Assembly: GCA_002317355.1 (NCBI GenBank)
Contig: DCJC01000007.1
Span: 1-22,360, forward strand
Reading direction: 5' to 3'
From: Prevotellaceae bacterium UBA1710
GTDB lineage: Bacteria; Bacteroidota; Bacteroidia; Bacteroidales; Bacteroidaceae
Length of the DNA: 22,360 nt
Below are positions 13,309 to 20,228 of this stretch, piece by piece; the first letter of the stretch is position 1; each line of letters begins with the position of its first letter. A program made the position numbers and the translations under genes. The notes under the pieces are model-generated. The model was not told the origin of the DNA and did not search any database. It worked only from the letters and a program-made list of their open reading frames with translations.

Positions 13309-14883
13309 ATGAAAAAGATTTTACTTATTTTCCTAAGTGTTTTCGCTTTTGCCTCAGTTTATGCAGATATTACTTGGGACTTGTCTGAAGATGGTACATT
13401 GACCATATCTGGAACCTCTATGCAAAATGTTATTTATAATCGGGTGCCTTGGTATTATAGTCGAGATAAAATAAAAAAAGTGGTAATAGAAAATGGAGTG
13501 GCAAATATCTCTTCTAATGCTTTTTACTACTGCTCCAACCTTACGTCTGTTTCTATTCCTAATTCTGTAACAAGCATTGGTCCTCAGGCATTTTCAGGTT
13601 GTAAAAGTCTAACCTCTATTACTCTTCCAAACTCTCTAACAGGTATTGGAGAGTCTGCATTTTCAAGTTGCTCAAGTCTAACTTCTGTCGTTATTCCTAA
13701 TTCTGTGACATTTATCGATAGATATGCTTTTAACTATTGCTCCAATCTTAAATCGGTTATTTTGTCAAATTCTTTAACCTCTATAGATTATGGGGTTTTT
13801 AAGGGTTGTCAAAGTTTAACAACTATCACGATACCTAATTCGGTAACTAGTATTGGAGAGTCTGCATTTTCAAGTTGCTCAAGTCTAACTTCTATTGTCG
13901 TTTCTAATTCTGTTACAGATATTGAATCTCAAGCATTTGGGGCTTGTCCTAACATTAAAGAAATATACTTGTTGAGTACGACTCCTCCATTGGCGATTGG
14001 TGCTTTTACTAAAAGTACAGATAATAGTCCTGAATATGGAACAAGTATTTTTCATACAAGAATTTTTGTGCCAGAAGGTTGTGCCGAAATATATAAGTAC
14101 TCCCCTGAATGGAACGTGTTTGCGCATATCTATGAAATGGAATATACTCCAGTCCTTCCCGCTGCTAATCCAACATCAATCACTGATGTAGCACCAACTG
14201 TAACAAATGGATACTACAAAGAGAATACGGTATCATACATACGTGAGAGTAGCGCCATAAGTGAAGATAACTATGCATCATTCTGTCTGCCATTCGCTGT
14301 TGATGCTACTGATACTCAGTTTAAGGCAGTCTATGTGCCTGTCGGATTGGCTCTCTACAATGGAGAAGCAAACACTCTGCGTATTGGTTTCTATAAGACA
14401 AATGAAATTCTTCCTGCTGGTACTCCATTCTTGGCTAAATTAGCAGTAAACAACAAGGTGGAAGTAAAGAATGCTCTACCTGTAAACTATTCCGACAAAA
14501 CTCCAGACGTAAAGAATAGTGTGATTCGTACTTTTGATTATAGCGAGAATAGCGGCATCATGAACAATAACACTTCCTTTGACATAAATTTCTCAGGCAC
14601 ATACACTCGTATATCCCCTGCTAATGCGAATACATTCAACATTGATGGTAGTGTGGGGCCATCTGCAAGTGTTGTACCATTCCGTGCTTATATTGATCTT
14701 GCAAAGAATAGTTCTAATGCAAAAATACTATCACTCTTTAATGAAGAATCAGAGACGACTGGTATTAAGTTGGTGGAGCGTATTGTGTCTGATGCTGCAG
14801 CCTATAATCTTGCAGGTCAGCGCATATCACCTCTAAAAGCTAAAGGTGTAATGATTATTAACGGAAAGAAATATGTCAAGTAG
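13309..14883 (+). CDS. BspA-like leucine-rich-repeat surface/secreted protein
   Basis: A 524-residue protein. The ATG at 13309 gives a clean signal peptide (MKKILLIFLSVFAFASVYA); an in-frame start at 13231 would add 26 residues that bury it. After a short beta region (DITWDLSEDGTLTISG) come about seven LRR_5 / BspA-type repeats of 23 residues, consensus L-x-S-I-x-IPNSVT-x-I-G-x-x-AF-x-x-C, at about residues 65-235. A beta-rich region without repeats follows, ending in YNLAGQRISPLKAKG and GKKYVK, the short C-terminal motif of many secreted Prevotella and Bacteroides proteins (T9SS-like sorting tail). BspA proteins of Tannerella and Prevotella bind host matrix proteins and other bacteria; that role is inferred. 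It follows the structured leader at 13129-13296. A 44-bp stretch in the repeats is duplicated exactly. Confidence 0.9.
   Translation: MKKILLIFLSVFAFASVYADITWDLSEDGTLTISGTSMQNVIYNRVPWYYSRDKIKKVVIENGVANISSNAFYYCSNLTSVSIPNSVTSIGPQAFSGCKSLTSITLPNSLTGIGESAFSSCSSLTSVVIPNSVTFIDRYAFNYCSNLKSVILSNSLTSIDYGVFKGCQSLTTITIPNSVTSIGESAFSSCSSLTSIVVSNSVTDIESQAFGACPNIKEIYLLSTTPPLAIGAFTKSTDNSPEYGTSIFHTRIFVPEGCAEIYKYSPEWNVFAHIYEMEYTPVLPAANPTSITDVAPTVTNGYYKENTVSYIRESSAISEDNYASFCLPFAVDATDTQFKAVYVPVGLALYNGEANTLRIGFYKTNEILPAGTPFLAKLAVNNKVEVKNALPVNYSDKTPDVKNSVIRTFDYSENSGIMNNNTSFDINFSGTYTRISPANANTFNIDGSVGPSASVVPFRAYIDLAKNSSNAKILSLFNEESETTGIKLVERIVSDAAAYNLAGQRISPLKAKGVMIINGKKYVK
13643..13893 (+). repeat. Exact 44-bp direct duplication within the LRR repeats
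   Basis: Bases 13643-13686 and 13850-13893 are identical over 44 bp, while the other LRR units differ in sequence. The offset of 207 bp is 69 codons, or three 23-residue units, so recombination between the copies would add or remove exactly three repeats in frame. Confidence 0.88.
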
Positions 14884-15058
14884 TGATATGGTGAAACGGA
14901 AATATCAAAAACCTTTTATTTATCCAAGATCATGCCATATTATACCAGTACTTGCTGTAAGTGATAATGTTGGTTTGATAATAGGAGGTGGTAGTAACGC
15001 TTCAAAATTTGGATATTACGATTTATGGGGCGATGATGAAGAAGAATGTTATGAATAA
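14873..15058 (+). CDS. Small peptide gene downstream of the LRR protein
   Basis: A 61-residue peptide. The ATG at 14873 overlaps the last 11 bases of the LRR gene in another frame; a second ATG at 14888 would give 56 residues. The sequence has a basic start (KRKYQKPF), a hydrophobic middle (HIIPVLAVSDNVGLIIGGG) and an acidic end (DLWGDDEEECYE). Short proteins with a KKKYxKP start, a small Ser/Gly middle and an acidic WGDDEE-like end occur widely in Prevotella and Bacteroides as uncharacterised proteins; I recognise that pattern but no function. The GGG could be a double-glycine processing site, which is speculation. A terminator follows at 15113, so it closes the LRR transcript. Confidence 0.68.
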   Translation: MSSSDMVKRKYQKPFIYPRSCHIIPVLAVSDNVGLIIGGGSNASKFGYYDLWGDDEEECYE

Positions 15059-15112
15059 AAATAACTGATTATAATTTGTTTCCTAAGATAGAGTTTCTGT
15101 CTATAAAGAATT

Positions 15113-15142
15113 GACATCTCGTGAGAGGTGCCTTTTCTTTTT
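15113..15142 (+). terminator. Terminator of the LRR-small peptide unit
   Basis: A 6-bp stem CATCTC/GAGGTG (15115-15120, 15125-15130) has a GTGA loop and an outer G-C pair. It is followed by CC and TTTTCTTTTT. Confidence 0.75.
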
Positions 15143-15213
15143 ATCAACACGATTTTAAAGAGGCTTTTGTCTGTAAATCTGACTTGACGAGAAAATTGTT
15201 CTGTTTTTCCTGT

Positions 15214-15335
15214 TCCTTCGCTTTTCTAAGGAAGCTACTCCATCGCTACTCCATCGCTGGTCCATCGTTTCGATGGAGAAACGATGGAGAACTGATGGAG
15301 AACTGATGGAGTAGCGATGGAGATGCAGCGAAGGA
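15214..15335. repeat. 11-bp-period array E with direct and inverted units
   Basis: Direct units are GCTACTCCATC (15234), GCTACTCCATC (15245) and GCTGGTCCATC (15256). After GTTTC come five inverted units at 11-bp steps: GATGGAGAAAC (15272), GATGGAGAACT (15283), GATGGAGAACT (15294), GATGGAGTAGC (15305) and GATGGAGATGC (15316). The whole is bracketed by a 9-bp inverted pair TCCTTCGCT (15214-15222) and AGCGAAGGA (15327-15335). It lies between two terminators that point towards each other, so it is probably not transcribed at a high level. The rest of 15143-15409 holds nothing I recognise. Confidence 0.9.
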
Positions 15336-15409
15336 TAAGCCTACAATCCCCAGAGGGAAAACTATTGATGGTTATGGTTCAATGTTGTAATCACTAAGTA
15401 TAAGAAACG

Positions 15410-15448
15410 AAAAAGGAGATAAACACCCGAGAAAGGTATTTATCTCCT
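15410..15448 (-). terminator. Intrinsic terminator of the FKBP operon (minus strand)
   Basis: A 10-bp stem (15439-15448 with 15414-15423) is extended by GGT/ACC across one mismatch. In the minus-strand direction it is followed by TTTTT. It lies 25 nt after the last FKBP stop codon. Confidence 0.88.
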
Positions 15449-15472
15449 AATTCTATGTTTGAAGAGAAAGAT

Positions 15473-16459
15473 TTACTTCTTCTTTACAACTTTCTTTACT
15501 GGAGTTGCAGGCTTAGCTGCAGCTGCTGGTTTTGCTGGCTCTGCAGGCTTAGCAGGTTCTGTGCTCTCGATGCCTACAAGTTCAACCTTGAAGATAAGTG
15601 TAGAGTAAGGCTTGATCTTACCCATGTCCTGCTCACCGTAAGCAAGGTCGCTTGGGATGTAGAGTTCCCATGTAGAGCCTACTGGCATCATTGTGAGAGC
15701 CTCTGTCCAACCCTTGATAACCTGGTTGCAACGGAACTTGGTGATAGGGTCGCTACGCTTGTATGAAGAGTCGAAGATTGTGCCGTCGATGAGCTTACCC
15801 TCGTACTTTACCTTTACCTCCTGAGTGGCTGTTGGGATTGGACCGTCACCCTTTGTGATGATCTTGTACTGAAGACCAGATGCTGTTGAGATGACACCTT
15901 CTTTCTTGGCATTCTCTGCAAGGAACTTTGCGCCTTCAGCCTTGAGCTTTGCAGCCTTTGCTGCTTCTGCAGCCTTCATTGTGCTCTCGAAGTAGCTTGT
16001 TGCTGCCTCCTGCTTGAAGATTGTGGTATCTTTGTTGAGAGATGCAACGAAGCCCTCAAGGAATTTGTTAGAGTTCAATGTATAGTTAGCCTCCTTGACG
16101 GCATTCTCGATGCTTGGAAGCATCTGTTTCTTTACCATTCTTGCGATGACTGTACCAGCGGTATAGGCATTATAGCTTGGGTCGTCAATCTTATTGATAG
16201 CCTCGTTGAAACCCTTGACGAAATCAGCCATATAACTTTCATCAACGTTATACTGGCTTGTGAGGTAAGGGATGAGACCATTGGTGTTAGCCATACCAGA
16301 GGCATAGCTAAGTGTGTCGGCGCTGCTTGAAAGGACAGTATGAGCAGGTGCAGCTTCTGTAGTCGCTACATTCCTTCTCTTCTTGTTGTCATTAGCAGCG
16401 ATGGTGAGCATAGAAAAGCTCACCATCATTGTTATAATTAAAAATAAAGTTTTCTTCAT
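15473..16459 (-). CDS. FKBP-type peptidyl-prolyl isomerase, predicted periplasmic, with Lys/Ala/Pro tail
   Basis: A 328-residue protein: signal peptide (MKKTLFLIITMMVSFSMLTIA, no lipobox), helical FKBP_N dimerisation region (about 45-185), then an FKBP domain (about 195-300). The domain keeps the binding-pocket pattern: KYEGKLIDGTIFDSS, QVIKGWTEAL, LAYGE and LIFKVELVGI. It ends in a low-complexity tail rich in Pro, Ala and Lys (EPAKPAEPAKPA...VKKVVKKK). It catalyses proline isomerisation and probably helps envelope proteins fold. It is the third and last gene of a minus-strand set of FKBP paralogues, 29 nt after the lipoprotein copy. The isomerase call is certain, the periplasmic location likely. 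Confidence 0.94.
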   Translation of the reverse strand: MKKTLFLIITMMVSFSMLTIAANDNKKRRNVATTEAAPAHTVLSSSADTLSYASGMANTNGLIPYLTSQYNVDESYMADFVKGFNEAINKIDDPSYNAYTAGTVIARMVKKQMLPSIENAVKEANYTLNSNKFLEGFVASLNKDTTIFKQEAATSYFESTMKAAEAAKAAKLKAEGAKFLAENAKKEGVISTASGLQYKIITKGDGPIPTATQEVKVKYEGKLIDGTIFDSSYKRSDPITKFRCNQVIKGWTEALTMMPVGSTWELYIPSDLAYGEQDMGKIKPYSTLIFKVELVGIESTEPAKPAEPAKPAAAAKPATPVKKVVKKK

Positions 16460-16488
16460 TTTCTTTATAAAGATACTAACAAGTTCTC

Positions 16489-17364
16489 TTATTTCTTGAT
16501 GCTTACAAGTTCAATCTTGAAGATAAGTGCAGAGAAAGGCTTGATCTGTTGTGTAGCACGCTCACCGTATGCAAGTTCCTGTGGGATGTAAACTTCCCAT
16601 ACAGAACCTACAGGCATGTGGCAGAGAACCTCAGTCCAACCCTTGATTACGCGGTTAGCAGGGAATGTAACAGGCTCGTTGTTCTTGTATGAAGAATCGA
16701 AAACTGTGCCGTCGATAGTCTTACCCTCATAGTTTACAACTACTACAGATGTATCTGATGGGATTTCACCAGAACCTTCCTTGATAACCTTATACTGAAC
16801 ACCGCTTGGAAGAGTCTTAACGCCTTCCTTCTTAGCGTTCTCAGCAAGGAACTTCACACCAGCAGCCTTGTTATCGCCATACTGCTTCTCAGCTTCCTTA
16901 GCCTTGATCTCCTGCATCTTAGCCTGTGCAATAATACCAGCCTCTTCCATAGTCATGAGCTGCTTCTTACCAGTTGTACCAGCGATGAAACCAGCGAGGA
17001 AGTTCTTCATAGAGATAGTCTTTGTTGAATCCTCACCGAAGAGCTCGTGGTTGAGGCCCTTAACCATCTGGTTAGAAATCTGCTGACCGATCTGGATACC
17101 AGCATAGTAAGCTGCAGTCTTCTTGTTATCACCAGCGTTAGCACCCTCGTTAAGACCCTTGATGAAAGCGTCCATATAAGTTGTATCAACGCCGAGCTGG
17201 TTAACGAGATAATCCTTCAGACCTTGAGTCTGAGCCATACCGATAGTGTAACTTACAGTATCAATGTCGTTCTTGAGGTTTGCCTTTGGAGTGTTACCGC
17301 AAGAAGAGAAAGAAGCAGCAAGTGCAACGATAGCAACGATAGCTGCGAAAGTGAATTTTTTCAT
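16489..17364 (-). CDS. FKBP-type peptidyl-prolyl isomerase lipoprotein
   Basis: A 291-residue FKBP. The N-terminus MKKFTFAAIVAIVALAASF leads to the lipobox FSSC with the lipidated Cys at 22, so it is predicted to be membrane-anchored. FKBP_N occupies roughly 35-180, and the FKBP domain roughly 185-291 with NYEGKTIDGTVFDSS, RVIKGWTEVL, LAYGE and LIFKIELVSI. The mature start CGNTPKAN has no acidic run, so it may face the periplasm. It is the middle gene of the three; the gap to the upstream cytosolic copy is 98 nt and holds a 9-bp-period array. The sequence is close enough to its neighbours to suggest tandem duplication. Confidence 0.95.
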   Translation of the reverse strand: MKKFTFAAIVAIVALAASFSSCGNTPKANLKNDIDTVSYTIGMAQTQGLKDYLVNQLGVDTTYMDAFIKGLNEGANAGDNKKTAAYYAGIQIGQQISNQMVKGLNHELFGEDSTKTISMKNFLAGFIAGTTGKKQLMTMEEAGIIAQAKMQEIKAKEAEKQYGDNKAAGVKFLAENAKKEGVKTLPSGVQYKVIKEGSGEIPSDTSVVVVNYEGKTIDGTVFDSSYKNNEPVTFPANRVIKGWTEVLCHMPVGSVWEVYIPQELAYGERATQQIKPFSALIFKIELVSIKK

Positions 17365-17402
17365 TTCTTTGTTTTATTTTTTTTGTTTTAGTTATTTTAT
17401 TT

Positions 17403-17465
17403 CTAGTGGGGCTAGATATTCTAGAGTTCCAGGATTTTCTAGAGATGCCAGAATTCCTAGATTTA
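17403..17465. repeat. 9-bp-period array between two FKBP genes
   Basis: Seven units at a strict 9-bp step: CTAGTGGGG (17403), CTAGATATT, CTAGAGTTC, CAGGATTTT, CTAGAGATG, CCAGAATTC and CTAGATTTA (17457). The last overlaps the stop codon of the upstream (minus-strand) FKBP gene. CTAG is rare elsewhere in the window, so the run stands out. It lies in the transcribed gap between two genes of the operon. Confidence 0.82.
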
Positions 17466-18068
17466 CTTTACCTCGATAAGCTCAACGTCGAAGATGAGAG
17501 TTGCGTATGGAGGGATAGAACCAGCTGCTCCAGCTTCGCCATAAGCGAGGTTGTAAGGGATAAAGAAACGGTTCTTGCCACCTTCCTTCATGAGCTGAAG
17601 ACCTTCTGTCCAACCAGCGATAACGCCATTGAGTGGGAATGCTGCAGGCTCACCACGCTGTACGCTGCTATCAAATACAGTACCGTTTGTGAGGAAACCC
17701 TCATAGTGGCAAACAACAGTATCAGTAGCCTTAGGAGACTTGCCTGTACCTTCCTTGAGAACTGTGTACTGAAGACCAGAAGCGGTTGTGATAACACCAT
17801 CCTTCTTTGCATTCTCAGCGAGGAAAGCCTCACCTTCAGCCTTGAGTTTCTTACCAGTCTCAGCCATAGCAGCACGCTGCTTAGCTTCCTGCTCCTGGAA
17901 GAACTTCTGTACTATCTGCTGTGAGTCAGCCATTGAAATCTTGAGTTCTGCATTGTTTACGACATCCTTGATTGCCTGTGCGAAATCATCGATGTTGAGA
18001 CTCTCTGCGCCCATGCTCTTAAGCTGGGAACCAATGCCCAGTCCGAGGGCGTAGCTTACTTTATCCAT
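17463..18068 (-). CDS. Cytosolic FKBP-type peptidyl-prolyl isomerase
   Basis: A 201-residue FKBP without a signal peptide. I chose the start MDKVSYALGLGIGSQ (ATG at 18066-18068), since that is the usual beginning of FKBP_N; an upstream in-frame ATG at 18125 would lie on the promoter. FKBP_N covers about 1-85 and the FKBP domain about 95-201 with HYEGFLTNGTVFDSS, GVIAGWTEGL, LAYGE and LIFDVELIEV. The tandem GAAGAAGS stretch before IPPY is typical of FkpA/Mip-like members. As the first gene of the minus-strand trio it is driven by the box at 18114-18121. Confidence 0.94.
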   Translation of the reverse strand: MDKVSYALGLGIGSQLKSMGAESLNIDDFAQAIKDVVNNAELKISMADSQQIVQKFFQEQEAKQRAAMAETGKKLKAEGEAFLAENAKKDGVITTASGLQYTVLKEGTGKSPKATDTVVCHYEGFLTNGTVFDSSVQRGEPAAFPLNGVIAGWTEGLQLMKEGGKNRFFIPYNLAYGEAGAAGSIPPYATLIFDVELIEVK

Positions 18069-18113
18069 AGTGTATTTTTGTCGTTTTTTGTGGAAAAATA
18101 TTAAATCAAGGTG

Positions 18114-18121
18114 CAAAGTTA
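18114..18121 (-). promoter_or_regulatory. -7 box for the FKBP operon
   Basis: TAACTTTG on the minus strand, followed by CA. I see no good -33 TTTG at the right distance. The predicted leader is about 40 nt before the ATG at 18068. It diverges from the sir2 promoter 20 nt away. Confidence 0.6.
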
Positions 18122-18139
18122 ACATTTTTCTCCGATTAC

Positions 18140-18172
18140 TTTAGTGTATTTCCGAAAAAATTACTATTTTTG
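18140..18172 (+). promoter_or_regulatory. Promoter of the sir2-aroQ-methyltransferase operon
   Basis: The -7 box TATTTTTG (18165-18172) has TTTA (18140-18143) at 21 nt, an imperfect -33. The leader to the ATG at 18233 is about 55 nt and includes a small TTCTT-TCGC-AAGAA hairpin (about 18200-18215). Confidence 0.65.
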
Positions 18173-18232
18173 TGCATTGTTAAGAAAAAAACTTGTTCTT
18201 TCGCAAGAAATCAACATAAAACTATTTAAACT

Positions 18233-18943
18233 ATGAAGAAGAAAATAGTTGTTTTGACAGGTGCAGGTATGTCGGTTGAAAGTGGTCTTACTACTTTCCG
18301 TGATGCTGGTGGTTTATGGGATAACTATCCCGTGATGAAAGTTGCCAGTCATACGGGTTGGGTACAAGACCCATGTTATGTGAATGATTTCTACAACATG
18401 CTTCGTACGAAGTATCGTGATGTGAAGCCGAATCAGGGGCATCTTCTTCTGAAGGAACTTGAGAAGGACTTTGACGTAACCATCGTTACCCAGAATGTGG
18501 ATAACCTTCACGAGATGGCTGGTTCTTCAAAGATAATCCATCTTCATGGAGAGATGATGAAGATGTGCTCAAGCAGGGATGTGGACAACCCTCGCTTTCA
18601 CGTTACTCTTCCTCATGAGGGCTTTGGTGAGTCAGGTCTTGAGGTTCCTCATGGTGAGAAGGCAGGAGATGGAAGTCTGTTGCGACCATTCATCGTTTTC
18701 TTCGAGGAGAATGTGCCAAATATGTATGATGCTGCACAGGAAGCTCAAAAGGCAGACATCTTTATAATCATAGGAACAAGTCTTAACGTGTATCCAGCTG
18801 CGGGTTTGGTGCAGTATTGCCGTCCGGGAATACCTATGTACCTCATTGACCCGAATGCTGTTGCAACAAGAGCAAACCTTACTCACATTCAGAAAGGTGC
18901 GAGTGAGGGTATGAAGGAATTAATTGAAATACTTAAGAAATAA
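18233..18943 (+). CDS. Sir2-family NAD-dependent protein deacylase lacking zinc cysteines
   Basis: A 236-residue sirtuin that uses NAD+ to remove acyl groups from lysines. NAD and catalytic motifs are present: TGAGMSVESGLTTFRD (9-24), TQNVDNLHE (86-94) and HLHGE with catalytic His 105, then GTSLNVYPAAG (181-191). The four zinc-binding Cys residues (two CxxC pairs) usual between HGE and LRP are not there: only Cys 112 remains, and the second pair is replaced by KAGDGSLLRPFIVFFEE. Zinc-less sirtuins with this layout occur in other bacteria, and in this family the loss is probably natural, not damage. The gene leads an operon; aroQ starts at the base after its stop. Confidence 0.93.
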   Translation: MKKKIVVLTGAGMSVESGLTTFRDAGGLWDNYPVMKVASHTGWVQDPCYVNDFYNMLRTKYRDVKPNQGHLLLKELEKDFDVTIVTQNVDNLHEMAGSSKIIHLHGEMMKMCSSRDVDNPRFHVTLPHEGFGESGLEVPHGEKAGDGSLLRPFIVFFEENVPNMYDAAQEAQKADIFIIIGTSLNVYPAAGLVQYCRPGIPMYLIDPNAVATRANLTHIQKGASEGMKELIEILKK

Positions 18944-19360
18944 ATGAAAATACTGATAATGAACGGTCCGAACCTGAATCTTCTCGGTGTTCGTGAACCT
19001 GGAATCTATGGAGATTCTTCTTTCGAATCTTATCTCCCTAAGTTGAGAGAGCGTTTCCCAAATGTTGAGCTCGAGTACTATCAGAGCAACATTGAGGGTG
19101 AGATGATTAATAAGTTGCAGGAAGTTGGCTTTACCTATGATGGTGTTGCCCTCAATGCTGGTGCCTATACTCACACAAGCGTTGCTCTTCACGATTGCAT
19201 CAAGTCACTCCGTTGTCCAGTTATCGAGGTACATATTAGTAATGTACATACGCGAGAGGAATTCCGTCATCACAGCTTCATCTCTGCAGCTTGCAAAGGC
19301 GTAATCTGCGGTTTCGGACTTGACTCTTACCGTCTGGCTATCTCTGCTCTCTGCGAATAA
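18944..19360 (+). CDS. aroQ: 3-dehydroquinate dehydratase, type II
   Basis: A 138-residue type II dehydroquinase, third step of the shikimate pathway to aromatic amino acids. Conserved blocks: MNGPNLNLLGVREP (6-19), catalytic Tyr 22 in GIYG, NAGAYTHTSVALHD (71-84), EVHISNVHTREEFR (95-108) with the active-site His 97, and GFGLDSYRLA near the end. The length is normal (about 140). The start follows the sir2 stop directly (TAAATG) and its stop overlaps the next start (TAATG), so all three genes are tightly coupled. No other shikimate genes are nearby. Confidence 0.97.
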   Translation: MKILIMNGPNLNLLGVREPGIYGDSSFESYLPKLRERFPNVELEYYQSNIEGEMINKLQEVGFTYDGVALNAGAYTHTSVALHDCIKSLRCPVIEVHISNVHTREEFRHHSFISAACKGVICGFGLDSYRLAISALCE

Positions 19361-20049
19361 TGGCAAAGTCGAAGACACAAGATCCTACTCACACCACTCT
19401 TGATGGTGAAGCCGAACTCGATAAGTACGTAAGAGAACATTCTGATGAAGAACCAGAATACCTCTATCGTCTTTATCGTGATACTAATGTGAGGCTTCTT
19501 CATGGAAGAATGGCGAGTGGACATCTTCAAGGTCGTTTGCTGAAGATGCTTGTTGAGATGGCGAAGCCTAAGAATGTGCTCGAAGTAGGCACTTTCTCCG
19601 GCTATTCGGCTCTTTGTCTTGCAGAAGGTCTTGAAGAAAATGGACATCTCTATACCTTTGAGATAAATGACGAGCAGGAAGACTTTACCAGAAAATGGAT
19701 AGAAGACTCACCACTTAGCGACAAGATATCGTTTATAATAGGTAATGCGATAGAGGAAGTTCCTCGTCTTGCAAAGGAGAAGGATATTCTTTTCGACATG
19801 GCTTTCATCGATGGGGATAAGCGCACTTATGTTGAAACCTACGAAATGGTGCTTCCGTTAATGTCGAAAGGCGGTTGGATACTTGCTGACAATACCCTAT
19901 GGGATGGTCATGTGATAGATCCGGATTACGAAAAAGACAATCAGACAAAGGGAATAAGAGCCTTCAACGATGTTGTTGCCAAGGATGATAGGGTAGAGAA
20001 AGTGATGATTCCGCTTCGCGATGGACTTACTTTGATACGTAAGAAATAG
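19360..20049 (+). CDS. Class I SAM-dependent O-methyltransferase (COMT/CCoAOMT-like)
   Basis: A 229-residue methyltransferase of the cation-dependent O-methyltransferase family (PF01596 type). The SAM-binding segment is VLEVGTFSGYSALCLAEGL (73-91), preceded by the QGRLLKMLVEMAKP helix. The metal-binding residues typical of the family are in FIDGDKRTY (149-157) and ILADNTLWDGHV (174-185); the end VMIPLRDGLTLIRKK is also characteristic. The substrate is unknown; catechol-type phenols or a nucleotide-linked hydroxyl are possible. It overlaps aroQ by one base and is the last gene of the operon. The stop is followed by a weak GATTTT/AAAATC hairpin (20091-20107) without a good T tract. Confidence 0.93.
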   Translation: MAKSKTQDPTHTTLDGEAELDKYVREHSDEEPEYLYRLYRDTNVRLLHGRMASGHLQGRLLKMLVEMAKPKNVLEVGTFSGYSALCLAEGLEENGHLYTFEINDEQEDFTRKWIEDSPLSDKISFIIGNAIEEVPRLAKEKDILFDMAFIDGDKRTYVETYEMVLPLMSKGGWILADNTLWDGHVIDPDYEKDNQTKGIRAFNDVVAKDDRVEKVMIPLRDGLTLIRKK

Positions 20050-20149
20050 GTATAATTGGTAATGTGTTCTGTTTTCTGTTCGTGAGTTGTGATTTTGTGA
20101 GAAAATCTTCCAAATTATAAGAAAAAGCAAAAAACTAATAGGCTATAAA

Positions 20150-20181
20150 TTTGGAGAAACCAAAAGTTTTTATTACCTTTG
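20150..20181 (+). promoter_or_regulatory. Promoter of the DUF3467 gene
   Basis: TTTG (20150-20153), 20 nt, TACCTTTG (20174-20181), followed by CA. This is one of the best consensus matches in the window and lies about 40 nt before the ATG at 20229. Confidence 0.87.
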
Positions 20182-20228
20182 CATTGTAAACAATTTTAAT
20201 AATTAACTTAAAACATTAAATCTAAACA

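Noticed and set aside
15121..15306. A 61-codon frame running through array E
   Set aside because: It covers a terminator and a repeat array, so its residues are only the translated repeats.
15234..15326. CRISPR array
   Set aside because: The units are 11 bp with no spacers, and both orientations occur. The same applies to the arrays at 4955, 11871 and 20698.
17406..17924. A 172-codon plus-strand frame antisense to an FKBP gene
   Set aside because: It shadows the codon pattern of the FKBP gene and contains the 9-bp array; no family features.
20091..20107. Terminator after the O-methyltransferase gene
   Set aside because: The stem is only 6 bp of mostly A-T pairs and is not followed by a T run.
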